64,000 nucleotides of DNA. Origin: an uncultured Francisella sp. (GTDB lineage Bacteria; Pseudomonadota; Gammaproteobacteria; Burkholderiales; Neisseriaceae). Both the position numbers and the translations under genes were made by a program. The notes below the pieces were generated by a model. The model made no database searches and was not told the DNA's origin. It worked only from the letters and a program-made list of their open reading frames with translations. This document shows, piece after piece, positions 18,238 to 27,987 of this stretch. The stretch lies in contig CALTVE010000002.1 of NCBI GenBank assembly GCA_943913135.1, forward strand, positions 186,001 through 250,000, read 5' to 3'. Numbering within the stretch: position 1 is the stretch's first letter; every line of letters starts with the position of its first letter.

Positions 18238-18861
18238 ATGAACAAGATGCAAATTGGGTGCTTTCTTGTATTTTTTTTAAGTGCTTGCTCCTCACATGCG
18301 CCTAAAGAAAGAGAAATAAAAAGAGAAATCAATGCCCGTTTGGAAAACGTTCCTCTTTGTTTGCATGTTCCATTAAAACTGCAAGAAGCTGCGCCTTATC
18401 AACAGGGAATTGGCGATGAACGTATTTACTTATTAGAAAAAGATATCCGCGGTGTTACAGTGAATCAGGAAGCGAGAAAGCAATTAACAGCGCTCAGTAA
18501 GATAGGCTTTTATAAAAAAATTGGCTCTGAAAAGGTGCGCTTACAACAGCATATCGAAAAATTCTATTCTATCTGGCGATTGAGCAATAAAGGAGCGAAG
18601 AATGTCGATTCGACAGGAGCGCTGTGTATGGGTCAATACAGCTTTAAGAAGATGGACCGCTATAGTGTTCCGGAAGAAGTTAGAGGACGCTTATTGAGTG
18701 AGGTAACTTACGAAGTGCAATTAAATCTAGCTCCTTGGGCAAAACGGTTTTTGCAAGTAACCGATAAACACTATAAAGAATATTTGCCTACAGTGGTAAA
18801 AGTACGCAATGTCTTTTACTTAAGCAATCACGGTTGGCGTTTTTTGGAAACAGGTTACTAA
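18238..18861 (+). CDS. Predicted outer-membrane lipoprotein of unknown function
   Basis: I do not recognise this 207-residue protein. It has a clear lipoprotein signal: a charged start, a hydrophobic core and a lipobox LSAC with the acylated cysteine at residue 17, followed by S-S, so sorting to the outer membrane is expected. The mature part has no membrane segment and is of mixed alpha/beta composition. It contains two cysteines in the mature region, at LCLHVP and ALCMGQY. It has a good ribosome-binding site (AAGGAAA). It sits between divergent lpxH and downstream purB, and ends 2 bases before the purB start, so it may be co-transcribed with purB. No function is assigned. Confidence 0.8.
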   Translation: MNKMQIGCFLVFFLSACSSHAPKEREIKREINARLENVPLCLHVPLKLQEAAPYQQGIGDERIYLLEKDIRGVTVNQEARKQLTALSKIGFYKKIGSEKVRLQQHIEKFYSIWRLSNKGAKNVDSTGALCMGQYSFKKMDRYSVPEEVRGRLLSEVTYEVQLNLAPWAKRFLQVTDKHYKEYLPTVVKVRNVFYLSNHGWRFLETGY

Positions 18862-18863
18862 TT

Positions 18864-20240
18864 ATGGGTGTGTCTTCTCTATTAAGTTTATCGCCCTTAG
18901 ATGGTCGCTATTGCGAACAAGTTGAAGTACTGCGTCCTTATTTTTCTGAATTTGGTTTAATCAGCGCTCGGGTTGAGGTGGAGCTTTCTTGGCTGCTGAT
19001 TTTGGGTGATACACCAGAAATAAAAGAGGTCCCGCCTTTTAGCGAAAAAACGCGCGCTTTATTTAAAAAAAAGGTGGCCGATTTCTCTTTAGCAGATGCA
19101 CTGCGGGTGAAGGAAATCGAAAAAATTACGAATCATGATGTAAAAGCAGTTGAATACTGGCTAAAAGAGCAATTTACCTCCAATCCAGAAGTCAACGCGG
19201 TTAAGGAGTTTTTCCACTTTGCTGCCACCAGCGAAGACATCAATAATGTAAGTTATGCGTTAATGCTTAAAAAAGCTGATCAGGCGGTATTTACCCCGAT
19301 GATGAATGAGGTGATCCATGCCTTTGAAACCCTGGCGCTTAGTCATGCGGCGGTGGCGATGATGAGCCATACACATGGCCAGCCTGCGACCCCAACCACA
19401 GTAGGCAAAGAATTTGCCACTATTGCCTACCGCTTAAAAAGGCAATTAAAAAGAAAAGAAAGTGTTCCTTTTTTGGCTAAATTTAATGGTGCAGTAGGAA
19501 ATTATAACGCTCATATTGTTGCTTATCCTGAAGTAGATTGGCTTAAAGTAAGCTATAATTTTATTAAGGGATTGGGTTTGGAACCGAATCCTTATACTCT
19601 ACAGATTGAACCGCATGACGCCTTAGCAGAATATTTTCAAGTAGTGTCTTTATGGAATACGCTATTGATCGATGCTGATCGTGATATTTGGGGATATATA
19701 GCCTTAAATTACTTCAAGCAAAAACCTAAGGCAGGAGAGGTGGGCAGTTCTACCATGCCCCACAAAGTCAATCCTATCGATTTCGAAAATTCTGAAGGTA
19801 ATTTGGGCGTTGCTAATGCCCTATTAAACCATTTGGTAGAAAAACTACCGATTTCGCGTTGGCAGCGAGATTTAAGTGATAGCACGGTATTGCGCAACCT
19901 AGGGCTTGCTTTGGGACACAGTGTGTTGGCGATGAAGTCACTTTTAAAAGGCCTGGATAAATTGGAAGTGAACCAAGAAAGAATAGGCGCGCACCTTAAA
20001 GAGCACTGGGAACTATTAGCAGAGCCTATTCAAACAGTGATGCGACGCTATGGTTTAGAAAATCCCTATGAGAGACTTAAGGCATTGACCCGTGGTAACA
20101 CCCAGATAGATGAACAAGTAATTCGCACTTTTATTGAAGGCCTACCAGGGTTGCCTGAAGAGGCTAAAAACCGCCTTTTGACTTTGAAACCAGAAAACTA
20201 TATTGGCAAGGCAGAAGCATTGGCCCGCGCCATAAATTAG
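18864..20240 (+). CDS. purB: Adenylosuccinate lyase
   Basis: Catalyses two fumarate-releasing steps of purine synthesis (SAICAR to AICAR, and adenylosuccinate to AMP). The protein begins SSLLSLSPLDGRY, matching the family N-terminus, and carries the fumarase/aspartase signature GSSTMPHKVNPIDFEN and the catalytic-region segment SHTHGQPATPTTVGKE. The ATG at 18864 gives 458 residues, the same size class as E. coli PurB (456). An earlier in-frame ATG at 18834 lies inside the lipoprotein gene and is unlikely. The stop shares TTAG with the convergent downstream gene. Confidence 0.96.
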   Translation: MGVSSLLSLSPLDGRYCEQVEVLRPYFSEFGLISARVEVELSWLLILGDTPEIKEVPPFSEKTRALFKKKVADFSLADALRVKEIEKITNHDVKAVEYWLKEQFTSNPEVNAVKEFFHFAATSEDINNVSYALMLKKADQAVFTPMMNEVIHAFETLALSHAAVAMMSHTHGQPATPTTVGKEFATIAYRLKRQLKRKESVPFLAKFNGAVGNYNAHIVAYPEVDWLKVSYNFIKGLGLEPNPYTLQIEPHDALAEYFQVVSLWNTLLIDADRDIWGYIALNYFKQKPKAGEVGSSTMPHKVNPIDFENSEGNLGVANALLNHLVEKLPISRWQRDLSDSTVLRNLGLALGHSVLAMKSLLKGLDKLEVNQERIGAHLKEHWELLAEPIQTVMRRYGLENPYERLKALTRGNTQIDEQVIRTFIEGLPGLPEEAKNRLLTLKPENYIGKAEALARAIN

Positions 20241-20590
20241 GGACTATTTTCCGGATCTAATACTTGTAGAGCAAGACGTAACCAAGACCAGGCCAGTTCA
20301 TCTTGGTCGGCAACAGCATTCCATAGAGTGTCTTCTTCCATAATATGGTAGCTGCCATCGCTGGTGATGGTATTGATCTTTAAGTCTTTTTGCATAGCTT
20401 CAAAGTAATCCCGCCATCTGCCTTTAAAGTAAAACTGTTTTAGTGAAGCCAATAGCTTATTAGCTTTTTGCCATTCCTTTTGCCCTTTTTCTAATTTAGG
20501 AAGTATCTTTAGCCACTTTTGGTAAAGTTCTTGATAATGATCAATTTCTTTTTGGCTCAAAGTGTTTTTCCGTGACGCTGGTTTAGCCAT
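20237..20590 (-). CDS. Small DUF4298-like protein
   Basis: A 117-residue, soluble, lysine- and tryptophan-rich protein with a mostly helical pattern. The region KLLASLKQFYFKGRWRDYFEAMQ followed by HIMEEDTLWNAVAD resembles the DUF4298 pattern (helix, then YY..WR.D.E, then a short L-rich end). No catalytic motif or signal peptide is seen. It is convergent with purB, sharing the stop bases, and diverges from queD. Function is unknown. The family assignment is from memory of the pattern and is moderately supported. Confidence 0.6.
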   Translation of the reverse strand: MAKPASRKNTLSQKEIDHYQELYQKWLKILPKLEKGQKEWQKANKLLASLKQFYFKGRWRDYFEAMQKDLKINTITSDGSYHIMEEDTLWNAVADQDELAWSWLRLALQVLDPENSP

Positions 20591-20700
20591 AGCTCTCTTA
20601 TTTAATTTAAATAATTTAAAAAGATCATTATAAAAAAACTACTTACTTAAAGCAATGATCCTTACTGTAGTAAAATAACAGTTTTTTAGAGTGCTATTGC

Positions 20701-21132
20701 ATGGCAGAACAGTTTAGCATTATTAAAGAATTCCGCTTTGAAGCTGCGCATCTTTTGGATGGACATGATGGCAAATGCAATAACTTACATGGGCATGGTT
20801 ATATCCTTTTATTAGAGATTAGTCAGGTTCTTCACCAAAATGGTGCTAAAGAAGGTATGGTTATAGATTTTGGCGACGTAAAAACGATGATAGATACGTA
20901 TTTAATCCAGGATTTAGATCACGCCTTTATCTATAATTTAAACAACGAACGAGAAAAAACGATCGCCACCACCTTGGAAGGTGTGCATTCTAAGGTTTAT
21001 CCCGTTTCTTTTCGGACGACCGCTGAGTTATTGGCGCGCCATATTTACCAAAAGGTTAAAGAATTAGGGATCCCCGTAGTCAAAGTAAGTCTGGCAGAAT
21101 CTTCAGGTTCAATAGCTCTTTACCAGGAATGA
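20701..21132 (+). CDS. queD: 6-carboxy-5,6,7,8-tetrahydropterin synthase (QueD)
   Basis: Second step of queuosine precursor synthesis, converting dihydroneopterin triphosphate to 6-carboxytetrahydropterin. The 143-residue protein has the zinc histidines in FEAAHLLD and NLHGHGY, the catalytic cysteine in GKCNNLHGH, the DLDHAF segment, and the C-terminal SLAESSGSIALY. Length fits the PTPS/QueD family. It overlaps queE by ATGA. The upstream 110 bases are very AT-rich; no preQ1 riboswitch pattern was recognised there. Confidence 0.95.
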   Translation: MAEQFSIIKEFRFEAAHLLDGHDGKCNNLHGHGYILLLEISQVLHQNGAKEGMVIDFGDVKTMIDTYLIQDLDHAFIYNLNNEREKTIATTLEGVHSKVYPVSFRTTAELLARHIYQKVKELGIPVVKVSLAESSGSIALYQE

Positions 21133-21749
21133 TGAATAAACACCGGTTTCGTATCGTCGAAATTTTTCAAAGTCTACAGGGAGAAGGGCATAACAGTGGA
21201 ATGGACGCTATTTTTTTGCGTTTTGGTAAATGCAATTTAAACTGCGCCTGGTGTGACACCGACTATGAGTGTTTTCAAGAAATCAGTTTCACTGAATTGG
21301 TTGTTCAGTTACAAAAATTTACCAGTAGAAATATCATATTAACCGGTGGCGAACCTACTATACAGCATGGCTTTACTGACCTTTGTACTTATTTAAAGAG
21401 TCAAGGATTTTATTTGGCAATAGAGAGCAATGGTTTGAAACCGATTCCAGAAATAATCGACTATGTGGCGTTAAGTCCAAAAAGTGCTTATCGAGAGTTG
21501 TATGTTAAAGGTAGGGCAAAAAAAGCTAATGAGGTGCGCATTGTAGTGGATGGGCCGATTTACGATTTTTGCGTCTTTATTGAAAGCTGTATTCATGCAC
21601 AGCATTATTATTTATCACCCTGTGAAAAAAATGGGGTGATGAATTGGCAAGAAACCATTCTTCTTCTTTATCATCTTAATAAAAGACAAGATAAAAAAGC
21701 CAAGTGGTATCTGAATGTACAAACACACAAATTGATTGGAATAAGATAA
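21129..21749 (+). CDS. queE: 7-carboxy-7-deazaguanine synthase (QueE)
   Basis: Radical SAM enzyme for the ring-contraction step after QueD in queuosine synthesis. The 206-residue protein has the CxxxCxxC iron-sulfur motif as CNLNCAWC (about residues 34-41), the substrate region SLQGEGHNSGMDAIFLRFG before it, and the SAM-binding LTGGEPTIQ. Translation is coupled to queD. queC and queF are not in this window. With gluQ this shows that tRNA queuosine modification is kept. Confidence 0.95.
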   Translation: MMNKHRFRIVEIFQSLQGEGHNSGMDAIFLRFGKCNLNCAWCDTDYECFQEISFTELVVQLQKFTSRNIILTGGEPTIQHGFTDLCTYLKSQGFYLAIESNGLKPIPEIIDYVALSPKSAYRELYVKGRAKKANEVRIVVDGPIYDFCVFIESCIHAQHYYLSPCEKNGVMNWQETILLLYHLNKRQDKKAKWYLNVQTHKLIGIR

Positions 21750-21802
21750 AACACTCTAAACCTAAACAAGCTGGGGTGTTGATGGAATCCAACAGAAATA
21801 GA

Positions 21803-22195
21803 TTAGCGCTTAGAGAACTGTTTTGCGCGACGAGCTTTTCTGAGTCCTGGCTTTTTCCGTTCTACTTGACGCGCATCGCGGGTGACCAAGCGATTTTTAG
21901 ATAAAATGGGTTTTAGACTTTGATCGTAATTAATCAGGGCTCGAGCAATACCATGACGAATCGCACCTGATTGCCCTGCTTCCCCTCCGCCATATACGTT
22001 TACTTTAATAGTGAAATTATTTAAGTTATTGGTTAACACTAAAGGCTGGCGGATAATCATACGTCCGGTTTCACGTGCCACATATTCGCCCATTGGCCGA
22101 CTGTTGATAATAATAGAGCCATCGCCTTTTTGTAAAAATACACGTGCAACTGAATTTTTACGTCTTCCGGTGCCATAGTAATATTTTCCGTTCAT
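21803..22195 (-). CDS. rpsI: Ribosomal protein S9
   Basis: Small-subunit ribosomal protein S9, whose basic tail reaches the tRNA P site. The 130-residue product has the family start [16 protein letters not shown], the [21 protein letters not shown] core, and the C-terminal [18 protein letters not shown]. Length equals E. coli S9. It lies 10 bases after rplM in the conserved rplM-rpsI pair and is expected to be driven by the strong promoter in front of rplM. Confidence 0.98.
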   Translation of the reverse strand: MNGKYYYGTGRRKNSVARVFLQKGDGSIIINSRPMGEYVARETGRMIIRQPLVLTNNLNNFTIKVNVYGGGEAGQSGAIRHGIARALINYDQSLKPILSKNRLVTRDARQVERKKPGLRKARRAKQFSKR

Positions 22196-22205
22196 AATTT
22201 CTTTC

Positions 22206-22634
22206 CTAGATTTCTAGTGGTTTAGGCTGTTGAGCGGCATGTTGATGTTCACTACCCGCATACACTTTAAGTTTTTTCTTCATGGCATAACCCAAAGGAC
22301 CTGTAGGCAGCATCCCTTTAACTGCGATTTCTAGGACTTTCCCCGGTATCTTTTCTTGATATTCTTGGAAAGAACGCTCGTAAATGCCGCCGGGAAAACC
22401 AGAGTGACGGTAGTATTTTTTATCATGCATTTTTTTGCCAGTAACAGAAATTTTTTCGGCATTGATCACGATAATATAATCACCCATATCCATATGAGGA
22501 GTGTATTCAGGCTTATGTTTACCCCGTAAGCGGCGAGCAATTTCAGCAGCTAGGCGGCCTAAGACCTTGCCGCTGGCATCGATGACATACCATTCTCGGC
22601 GGATATCTTGTGGTTTAGCTGAGTAGGTTCTCAT
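22206..22634 (-). CDS. rplM: Ribosomal protein L13
   Basis: Large-subunit protein L13, an early assembly protein that binds 23S rRNA. The start ATG at 22634 gives 142 residues, identical in length to E. coli L13, and is preceded by GGA at good spacing; a TTG 12 bases upstream is in frame but unneeded. The sequence contains [31 protein letters not shown], and [13 protein letters not shown] text ([13 protein letters not shown]), all family signatures. It forms an operon with rpsI. Confidence 0.98.
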   Translation of the reverse strand: MRTYSAKPQDIRREWYVIDASGKVLGRLAAEIARRLRGKHKPEYTPHMDMGDYIIVINAEKISVTGKKMHDKKYYRHSGFPGGIYERSFQEYQEKIPGKVLEIAVKGMLPTGPLGYAMKKKLKVYAGSEHQHAAQQPKPLEI

Positions 22635-22679
22635 GGTAGATTCCAAAACAAAAATAAGCTTTATTTAAAAGAACTCTTC

Positions 22680-22708
22680 ATTATAGAGAACATTAGTCAT
22701 TTTGTCAA
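22680..22708 (-). promoter_or_regulatory. Perfect consensus sigma-70 promoter for rplM-rpsI
   Basis: Read on the minus strand, TTGACA (22708-22703) is followed after exactly 17 bases by TATAAT (22685-22680). Both hexamers match the consensus fully. Predicted transcription start is near 22673, giving a leader of about 40 bases. It sits right after the ispH stop. Confidence 0.92.
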
Positions 22709-22717
22709 ACATGGTAT

Positions 22718-23665
22718 TTAAGTGCGAAGTTTCTTCGGCAAAACAAAAACAATATTTTCTTTTGCTCCTGGGTTTTCAATAATATGTTTAAATCCCCAGC
22801 TTTTAAGGGTGTCTAATACTTCTTTGACCAAAATTTCTGGTGCTGAGGCACCGGCGGTGACGCCTATCCGATATTTGGTTAAAAACCAGTTTTCTTTTAA
22901 TAAAGCCGCTCCATCTACTTGATAGGCAGGGATACCTTTTTTCGCTGCTACTTCACGTAAGCGGCTACTATTAGAACTGTTGCGTGATCCTACCACGATA
23001 ATCGCGTCACATTCTTCGGTAAGCTTTTTAACTGCATCTTGGCGATTCTGAGTGGCATAACAGATATCCTCCTTATGAGGCGCTTTAATATTGGGATAGC
23101 GTGCTTTTAAGGCAGTCACAATGGCTCGAGTCTCATCGATGGAAAGAGTGGTCTGACTGACATAGGCAAGGAGCACATTTTTAGGAGGGTTAAAAGCAAG
23201 CTTTCCTACATCTTTAACTGTTTCTACTAGGAGCATGGTACCTTTTATTTGTCCCATGGTTCCTTCTACTTCGGGGTGGCCTTTGTGGCCAATCATAATG
23301 ATAGTATACCCTTGTTCATCCAATCGCTTTACTTCGCGATGCACCTTAGTGACTAAAGGGCATGTGGCATCGAAAATCTTAAATCCACGTTTTTCTGCTT
23401 CTTGCTGTACGGCTGTAGATACCCCATGCGCCGAATAAATTAAAGTCGAACCCGCTGGAACTTGATCCAGGGATTCTATAAAACGCACACCTTTGCTTTT
23501 AAAGTGGTCGACAACATATTTATTGTGTACGACTTCATGCCGAACGAAGATAGGAGGCAAGATGGTTGCTAAAGCACTTTCCACGATATGGATGGCCCGA
23601 TCCACGCCGGCACAAAAGCCGCGTGGATTGGCAAGTATAATGGTTTTTTCCTTTTCTTTCGCCAT
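22718..23665 (-). CDS. ispH: 4-hydroxy-3-methylbut-2-enyl diphosphate reductase (IspH)
   Basis: Last enzyme of the MEP pathway, producing IPP and DMAPP with a 4Fe-4S cluster. The three cluster cysteines appear in [23 protein letters not shown] and [11 protein letters not shown], and the catalytic-region [10 protein letters not shown] is present. Length is 315 residues (E. coli 316). It is the last gene of the ribF-ileS-lspA-ispH unit, starting 6 bases after lspA. It shows that isoprenoids are made by the MEP route; ispA in this window uses the product. Confidence 0.97.
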   Translation of the reverse strand: MAKEKEKTIILANPRGFCAGVDRAIHIVESALATILPPIFVRHEVVHNKYVVDHFKSKGVRFIESLDQVPAGSTLIYSAHGVSTAVQQEAEKRGFKIFDATCPLVTKVHREVKRLDEQGYTIIMIGHKGHPEVEGTMGQIKGTMLLVETVKDVGKLAFNPPKNVLLAYVSQTTLSIDETRAIVTALKARYPNIKAPHKEDICYATQNRQDAVKKLTEECDAIIVVGSRNSSNSSRLREVAAKKGIPAYQVDGAALLKENWFLTKYRIGVTAGASAPEILVKEVLDTLKSWGFKHIIENPGAKENIVFVLPKKLRT

Positions 23666-23671
23666 GCTTCT

Positions 23672-24151
23672 TTAGTGGAGTGCAGACCTTCTATTTTGGG
23701 CAAAACTTTCAATAATTAACAAAAAGGCACCCACGCTGATAAAGCTATCAGCCAGGTTAAACACAGGCCAAGAAAAACTATGGTGATTAAAATAAATAAA
23801 ATCAATAACATATCCATTAAATAGGCGATCTAGGACATTACCGATGGCCCCTGCAATAATCAATGCCCCGGCCGATTTTTGCAAGCGATTAAACCGATCT
23901 TTAATTATAGCTATGGTTAAATAAACACAAATGAGCAAGGCGAGGATAAAAACAAGATAATTCACCAGTGAATGGCCATCAGAAAAAAGGCTAAAGGCTA
24001 CCCCTTTATTATAGACCAGGGTAAAATAGAGCCAGTTTGGAATAACTGCTTTTAACGAGCCAAGGGGTAGGGTTTCTTGCGTCATATATTTGCTGATTTG
24101 GTCAAAGGCTGCCCCTATTATGATGACAACAAAATAAGGTAAATTTTTCAT
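23672..24151 (-). CDS. lspA: Lipoprotein signal peptidase (signal peptidase II)
   Basis: Inner-membrane aspartyl protease that removes the signal peptide from diacylated prolipoproteins. The 159-residue protein has four hydrophobic segments and the two catalytic aspartates in GAIGNVLDRL and FNLADSFI. The N-terminal DQISKYMTQ motif is also present. It lies between ileS and ispH in the conserved order. Its substrates here probably include the lipoprotein at 18.2 kb and the HtrA-like protein at 51.9 kb. Confidence 0.96.
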   Translation of the reverse strand: MKNLPYFVVIIIGAAFDQISKYMTQETLPLGSLKAVIPNWLYFTLVYNKGVAFSLFSDGHSLVNYLVFILALLICVYLTIAIIKDRFNRLQKSAGALIIAGAIGNVLDRLFNGYVIDFIYFNHHSFSWPVFNLADSFISVGAFLLIIESFAQNRRSALH

Positions 24152-24168
24152 TTTTTCCTCTACTTACT

Positions 24169-26946
24169 TTAAGCGAAAGCGCGTTTTTCTCCGGAACCCT
24201 CTAAGTTGCTGATACAACGTTCATCTAAAGTTGGATGACGTTCATTGGCACCCACTGTATGGCTGTGATGCCAGCAGCGTTCGCATTTAGGGGTCTCTAC
24301 CTTTTGTACCTGTATTTTTAAAGCTTCCCCTTCTTTTACTTGTGCAGAAGATACCAACAATACGAAGCGTAATTCATCGTGCAAGCTTTGCAAATTTTTT
24401 AAGTCTTCTTTCTCTGCTTCGATAATCACTGCTGCTTCTAAAGAAGAACCGATGACTCCATCTTTACGTAAAGGCTCTAAGGCTTTGATCACTTCTTGAC
24501 GCACTTGCCGAATATTAACCCATTTTTTAACAAGTTGTTCTTTTTGGGTTTCGCCTTCGGGAAAACGGTAGCGTTCGTGGAATAGGACATTATCTTTTTG
24601 ATCGCGACGTAAAACTTTCCACGCTTCATCAGCAGTAAAAGCTAAAATGGGTGAAATAAGGAGAATAAAGGCATGAGCAATGTGGTAAAGTGCGGTTTGC
24701 GCACTTCTTCGCCCATGGCTGTCTGTTCCCATGGTGTAAAGACGGTCTTTTAAGATATCTAAGTAAAAGGCGCCCAAGTCTTCCGAGCAAAAACGGATTA
24801 AACGTTGGCTGGCTTCGTGAAAACGGAACGAGGGATACAGCTCATTGCCCACTTTTTCCTGCATTTCTTCGGTCAAAAGTAACGCATAACGATCGATTTC
24901 TACCATATCTGCTACTGCCAAAGCATCTTTGTTAGGATCAAAATCGGATATATTGGCGAGGATGAAGCGCAGAGTATTGCGTGTACGCCGATAATGATCT
25001 GCGTTTTGCTTCAAAACAGTGCTGGATAAAGTAATTTCATTAAAAGTGTCAGTAGAAGCGATCCATAACCGCATAATATCAGCGCCATAATTTTGATAGA
25101 TATCTTCTGGAGCGATGATGTTACCCAAAGATTTAGACATTTTCTGTCCTTTTTCATCCACGGTAAAGCCATGGGTGAAAAGAGATTTGTAAGGCGCCTT
25201 TTTTTCTACCGCACAACTGCTTAATAGGGAGGATTGAAACCAACCACGATGCTGATCGCTGCCTTCTAAGTAGAGATCAGCAGGGTAGTGTAGGTCGGGA
25301 TTTTGGCGCAATACAGTGTAATGCGTTGTCCCTGAATCAAACCAAACATCCAAAACATCATTCAGTTTTTCATAATAAGGGGCATCCTCGCCTAAGAGCG
25401 CTGATTTGTCGAGATCAAACCAAGCGTCGATGCCTTCTTTTTCTATGAGATCAGCAATTTTTTCAATAAAATAAAGGGAATTAGGATGTGCTTCACCCGT
25501 CTTTTTATGAACAAATAGAGGGATCGGGGTGCCCCACCGCCTTTGGCGTGAAATACACCAATCGGGTCGTGTTTCTAACATGGCGCTTAAACGTGCTTTG
25601 CTCCAAGGGGGGAAAAACCTCACTTCTTCCACTGCTTTTTCAGCAGTCTCTTTTAAAGTTTCCTGACCTTCCGGCGACTTATCCAAAGTAATAAACCATT
25701 GGGGCGTTGCTAAAAATACAATAGGAATTTTATGACGCCAGCAAAAAGGATAACTGTGTTCTGTTTCGTTATGGTGTAAAAGAAGATGTTTATCGTGTAA
25801 AAGTTTTAACACGATTTGGTTGGCTTGAGAAATATCTTTGCCTTCCATATAAGGGGTATCGTCTTTAAAAACTCCGTTTTTACTGAGTGGCGTTTTAATA
25901 GGTAAATCATATTTTTTACCGATATAAAAATCGTCTACCCCATGGGCAGGAGCAATATGGACTAAACCTGTACCTGCATCCTCGGTCACATGTGTACCCA
26001 TCAGGAGGGGCACGATTTTATCTAGAAAGGGATGTTTAAATTGGACTCCTTCCAATTTTCGGCCCTGCAGTTCCGCGATTTTTCTTCCGAATAAGTGATA
26101 GGATTTTAACTTTTCTTCAGCTAAACGCGTATCTAAGATTAAATAGCCTTTGTCCGTGTCGTATAAACCATAGGTAAATTCAGGATTGACTGCTATCGCT
26201 TCATTAGCAGGCAAAGTCCAGGGTGTGGTCGTCCAAATGACTGTCCCCAGCAGTTTTTGTTTTTCTAGCTTGGTAGAAAACAAAGAAGCAATCCCCTCTT
26301 TATCCACACTTTCAAAAATCACATCGATAGCATTGGACGTTTTTAGGTGGTACTCTACTTCTGCCTCAGCTAAGGAAGAACCACATTCTAGGCAGTAATA
26401 GACCGGTTTTTCTCCGGGCCGGATGTAACCAGCCCTTAAAATTTCGCCGAAATAGCGTACGATATTCGCTTCTACTTTAGGATCTAAGGTTAAATAGGGG
26501 TGTTCCCAATCGGCAATAATTCCCATGCGTTTAAAACTTTTTTTCTGCTCTGCGACTTGTTCTAAAGCATAACTGCGGCATAACTGACGGAATTTCTTAT
26601 CTTTTACTTCTTTACCTCCTAGTTTTTCCACCATAAGCTCTATAGGAAGACCGTGACAATCCCAGCCGGGTACATAGGCCGCATCGAATCCTGCCCAATT
26701 CTTACTGCGGTTAATAATGTCTTTCAAAACCTTATTTACTGCATGGCCAGTATGAATTTTGCCGTTAGCATAAGGAGGACCATCGTGCAAAATAAATTTA
26801 GGTTTATTCTTATTTAATTCACGTAAGCGCGCATATAAATTCTCTTTTTCCCATTCTTTAACCCATAGGGGTTCACGCTCGCTCAAATTCGCCTTCATGG
26901 GAAAAGGAGTGGTAGGTAGGTTTAGGGTTTTACGGTAATCACTCAT
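24169..26946 (-). CDS. ileS: Isoleucyl-tRNA synthetase
   Basis: Charges tRNA-Ile and edits misactivated valine. The 925-residue class I enzyme has the HIGH-type motif in [19 protein letters not shown], the editing (CP1) domain with [14 protein letters not shown], the [10 protein letters not shown] segment, and KMSKS in [17 protein letters not shown]. The C-terminal zinc site is present as CERCW ... ERCISNL. Length is near E. coli IleS (938). It lies between ribF and lspA as in other gammaproteobacteria. Confidence 0.98.
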   Translation of the reverse strand: MSDYRKTLNLPTTPFPMKANLSEREPLWVKEWEKENLYARLRELNKNKPKFILHDGPPYANGKIHTGHAVNKVLKDIINRSKNWAGFDAAYVPGWDCHGLPIELMVEKLGGKEVKDKKFRQLCRSYALEQVAEQKKSFKRMGIIADWEHPYLTLDPKVEANIVRYFGEILRAGYIRPGEKPVYYCLECGSSLAEAEVEYHLKTSNAIDVIFESVDKEGIASLFSTKLEKQKLLGTVIWTTTPWTLPANEAIAVNPEFTYGLYDTDKGYLILDTRLAEEKLKSYHLFGRKIAELQGRKLEGVQFKHPFLDKIVPLLMGTHVTEDAGTGLVHIAPAHGVDDFYIGKKYDLPIKTPLSKNGVFKDDTPYMEGKDISQANQIVLKLLHDKHLLLHHNETEHSYPFCWRHKIPIVFLATPQWFITLDKSPEGQETLKETAEKAVEEVRFFPPWSKARLSAMLETRPDWCISRQRRWGTPIPLFVHKKTGEAHPNSLYFIEKIADLIEKEGIDAWFDLDKSALLGEDAPYYEKLNDVLDVWFDSGTTHYTVLRQNPDLHYPADLYLEGSDQHRGWFQSSLLSSCAVEKKAPYKSLFTHGFTVDEKGQKMSKSLGNIIAPEDIYQNYGADIMRLWIASTDTFNEITLSSTVLKQNADHYRRTRNTLRFILANISDFDPNKDALAVADMVEIDRYALLLTEEMQEKVGNELYPSFRFHEASQRLIRFCSEDLGAFYLDILKDRLYTMGTDSHGRRSAQTALYHIAHAFILLISPILAFTADEAWKVLRRDQKDNVLFHERYRFPEGETQKEQLVKKWVNIRQVRQEVIKALEPLRKDGVIGSSLEAAVIIEAEKEDLKNLQSLHDELRFVLLVSSAQVKEGEALKIQVQKVETPKCERCWHHSHTVGANERHPTLDERCISNLEGSGEKRAFA

Positions 26947-26970
26947 GGGGTGGGTTCCTGAAAAAGCGTT

Positions 26971-27903
26971 TTAACCGAAGTAAGCTTTAGCAAAATGCAT
27001 ATCTTGGTGAATACATTCTTTTAAGGCTTGTAGATTATCAAATTTTATTTCATCACGAATTTTTGCTTTAAAGGTAACGGTGAGTTCTTGGCCATAGAGA
27101 TCACCGTCAAAATCTAATAAATGTACTTCAAATTTGGGAGTGGGGTCATCATCTACGGTAGGATTAGTCCCAAAACTGGCGACGCCTCGATATTTTCCTG
27201 GTGGACCCTCGACTTCAGTGACATAAATACCGTGCAAGGGGAAACGGTGTGTACATAAATCGATATTAGCGGTAGGGCAACCCAAGGTGCGTCCTAGCTT
27301 TCTGCCGTGTTTTACAATACCGCTTAAGGCATAAGGATGACCTAAAAGCCGCTCGGCTCCTTGAAAATCGCCTTGCAAAAGTTTTTGGCGGATCATAGAG
27401 CTGGAAACACGTGCGCCGTCGATCAATACGGGATCGATCTTTTCGGTTTTAAAAAAATTAAATTGCTGTAAAAAATGAAGATTACCCCTTCTTTGGAAAC
27501 CAAATTTAAAATCTTCACCAATTAATACATATTTAGCGTGAATGGTATGGATCAAGAGGGAAGAGACAAAATCTTCAGCACTGATATGGGCAAATTCATC
27601 ATTAAATTCAGAAACTAATACACAATCTACGGCGCCGGTTGCTTCTAAAAAGCGTAGTTTATCGGCTAAAGGGGAAATACGTACGGCAGGGGGTCGGGTA
27701 GAAGTGGGGAGATTGGTGAAATATTCCTTAGCAAGAGGCTCAAAGGTATAAAGTACCACGGGCAATTTTAAGATATCGGCCTGGGTTTTTAGCTGCTGGA
27801 TCAGGGCCAAATGTCCCTGGTGAACGCCATCGAAATTACCAATGGTTAAAGCGCAGGGGGGGAAAAAGGCAGGAAGGTTATTAAGCCCAAAAAAAGTCTG
27901 CAT
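26971..27903 (-). CDS. ribF: Bifunctional riboflavin kinase / FAD synthetase
   Basis: Makes FMN and then FAD from riboflavin. The 310-residue protein has an N-terminal nucleotidyltransferase domain with TIGNFDGVHQGHLALI near residue 21 and VLIGEDFKFGFQRRGN, and a C-terminal riboflavin kinase domain starting SGIVKHGRKLGRTLGCPTANI. Length fits the family (E. coli 313). It is the first gene of the ribF-ileS-lspA-ispH unit and diverges from truA, with about 85 bases between them. Confidence 0.97.
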   Translation of the reverse strand: MQTFFGLNNLPAFFPPCALTIGNFDGVHQGHLALIQQLKTQADILKLPVVLYTFEPLAKEYFTNLPTSTRPPAVRISPLADKLRFLEATGAVDCVLVSEFNDEFAHISAEDFVSSLLIHTIHAKYVLIGEDFKFGFQRRGNLHFLQQFNFFKTEKIDPVLIDGARVSSSMIRQKLLQGDFQGAERLLGHPYALSGIVKHGRKLGRTLGCPTANIDLCTHRFPLHGIYVTEVEGPPGKYRGVASFGTNPTVDDDPTPKFEVHLLDFDGDLYGQELTVTFKAKIRDEIKFDNLQALKECIHQDMHFAKAYFG

Positions 27904-27987
27904 GGATGGATGTGGTAGTCTACAAAAAGCCAGCCTATTATTGTACTCTGTTTGTGTTGGGTGGTCTATTAAAGTAAATAAGACACT

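Noticed and set aside
20591..20700. preQ1 riboswitch upstream of queD
   Set aside because: The region is AT-rich with a weak ACTGT/ACAGT repeat but no preQ1-type stem and C-rich loop was recognised; QueD makes rather than imports the precursor.
21704..21904. 66-residue forward ORF overlapping the queE and rpsI ends
   Set aside because: It lacks a ribosome site, overlaps two real genes and its composition is that of an out-of-frame reading.
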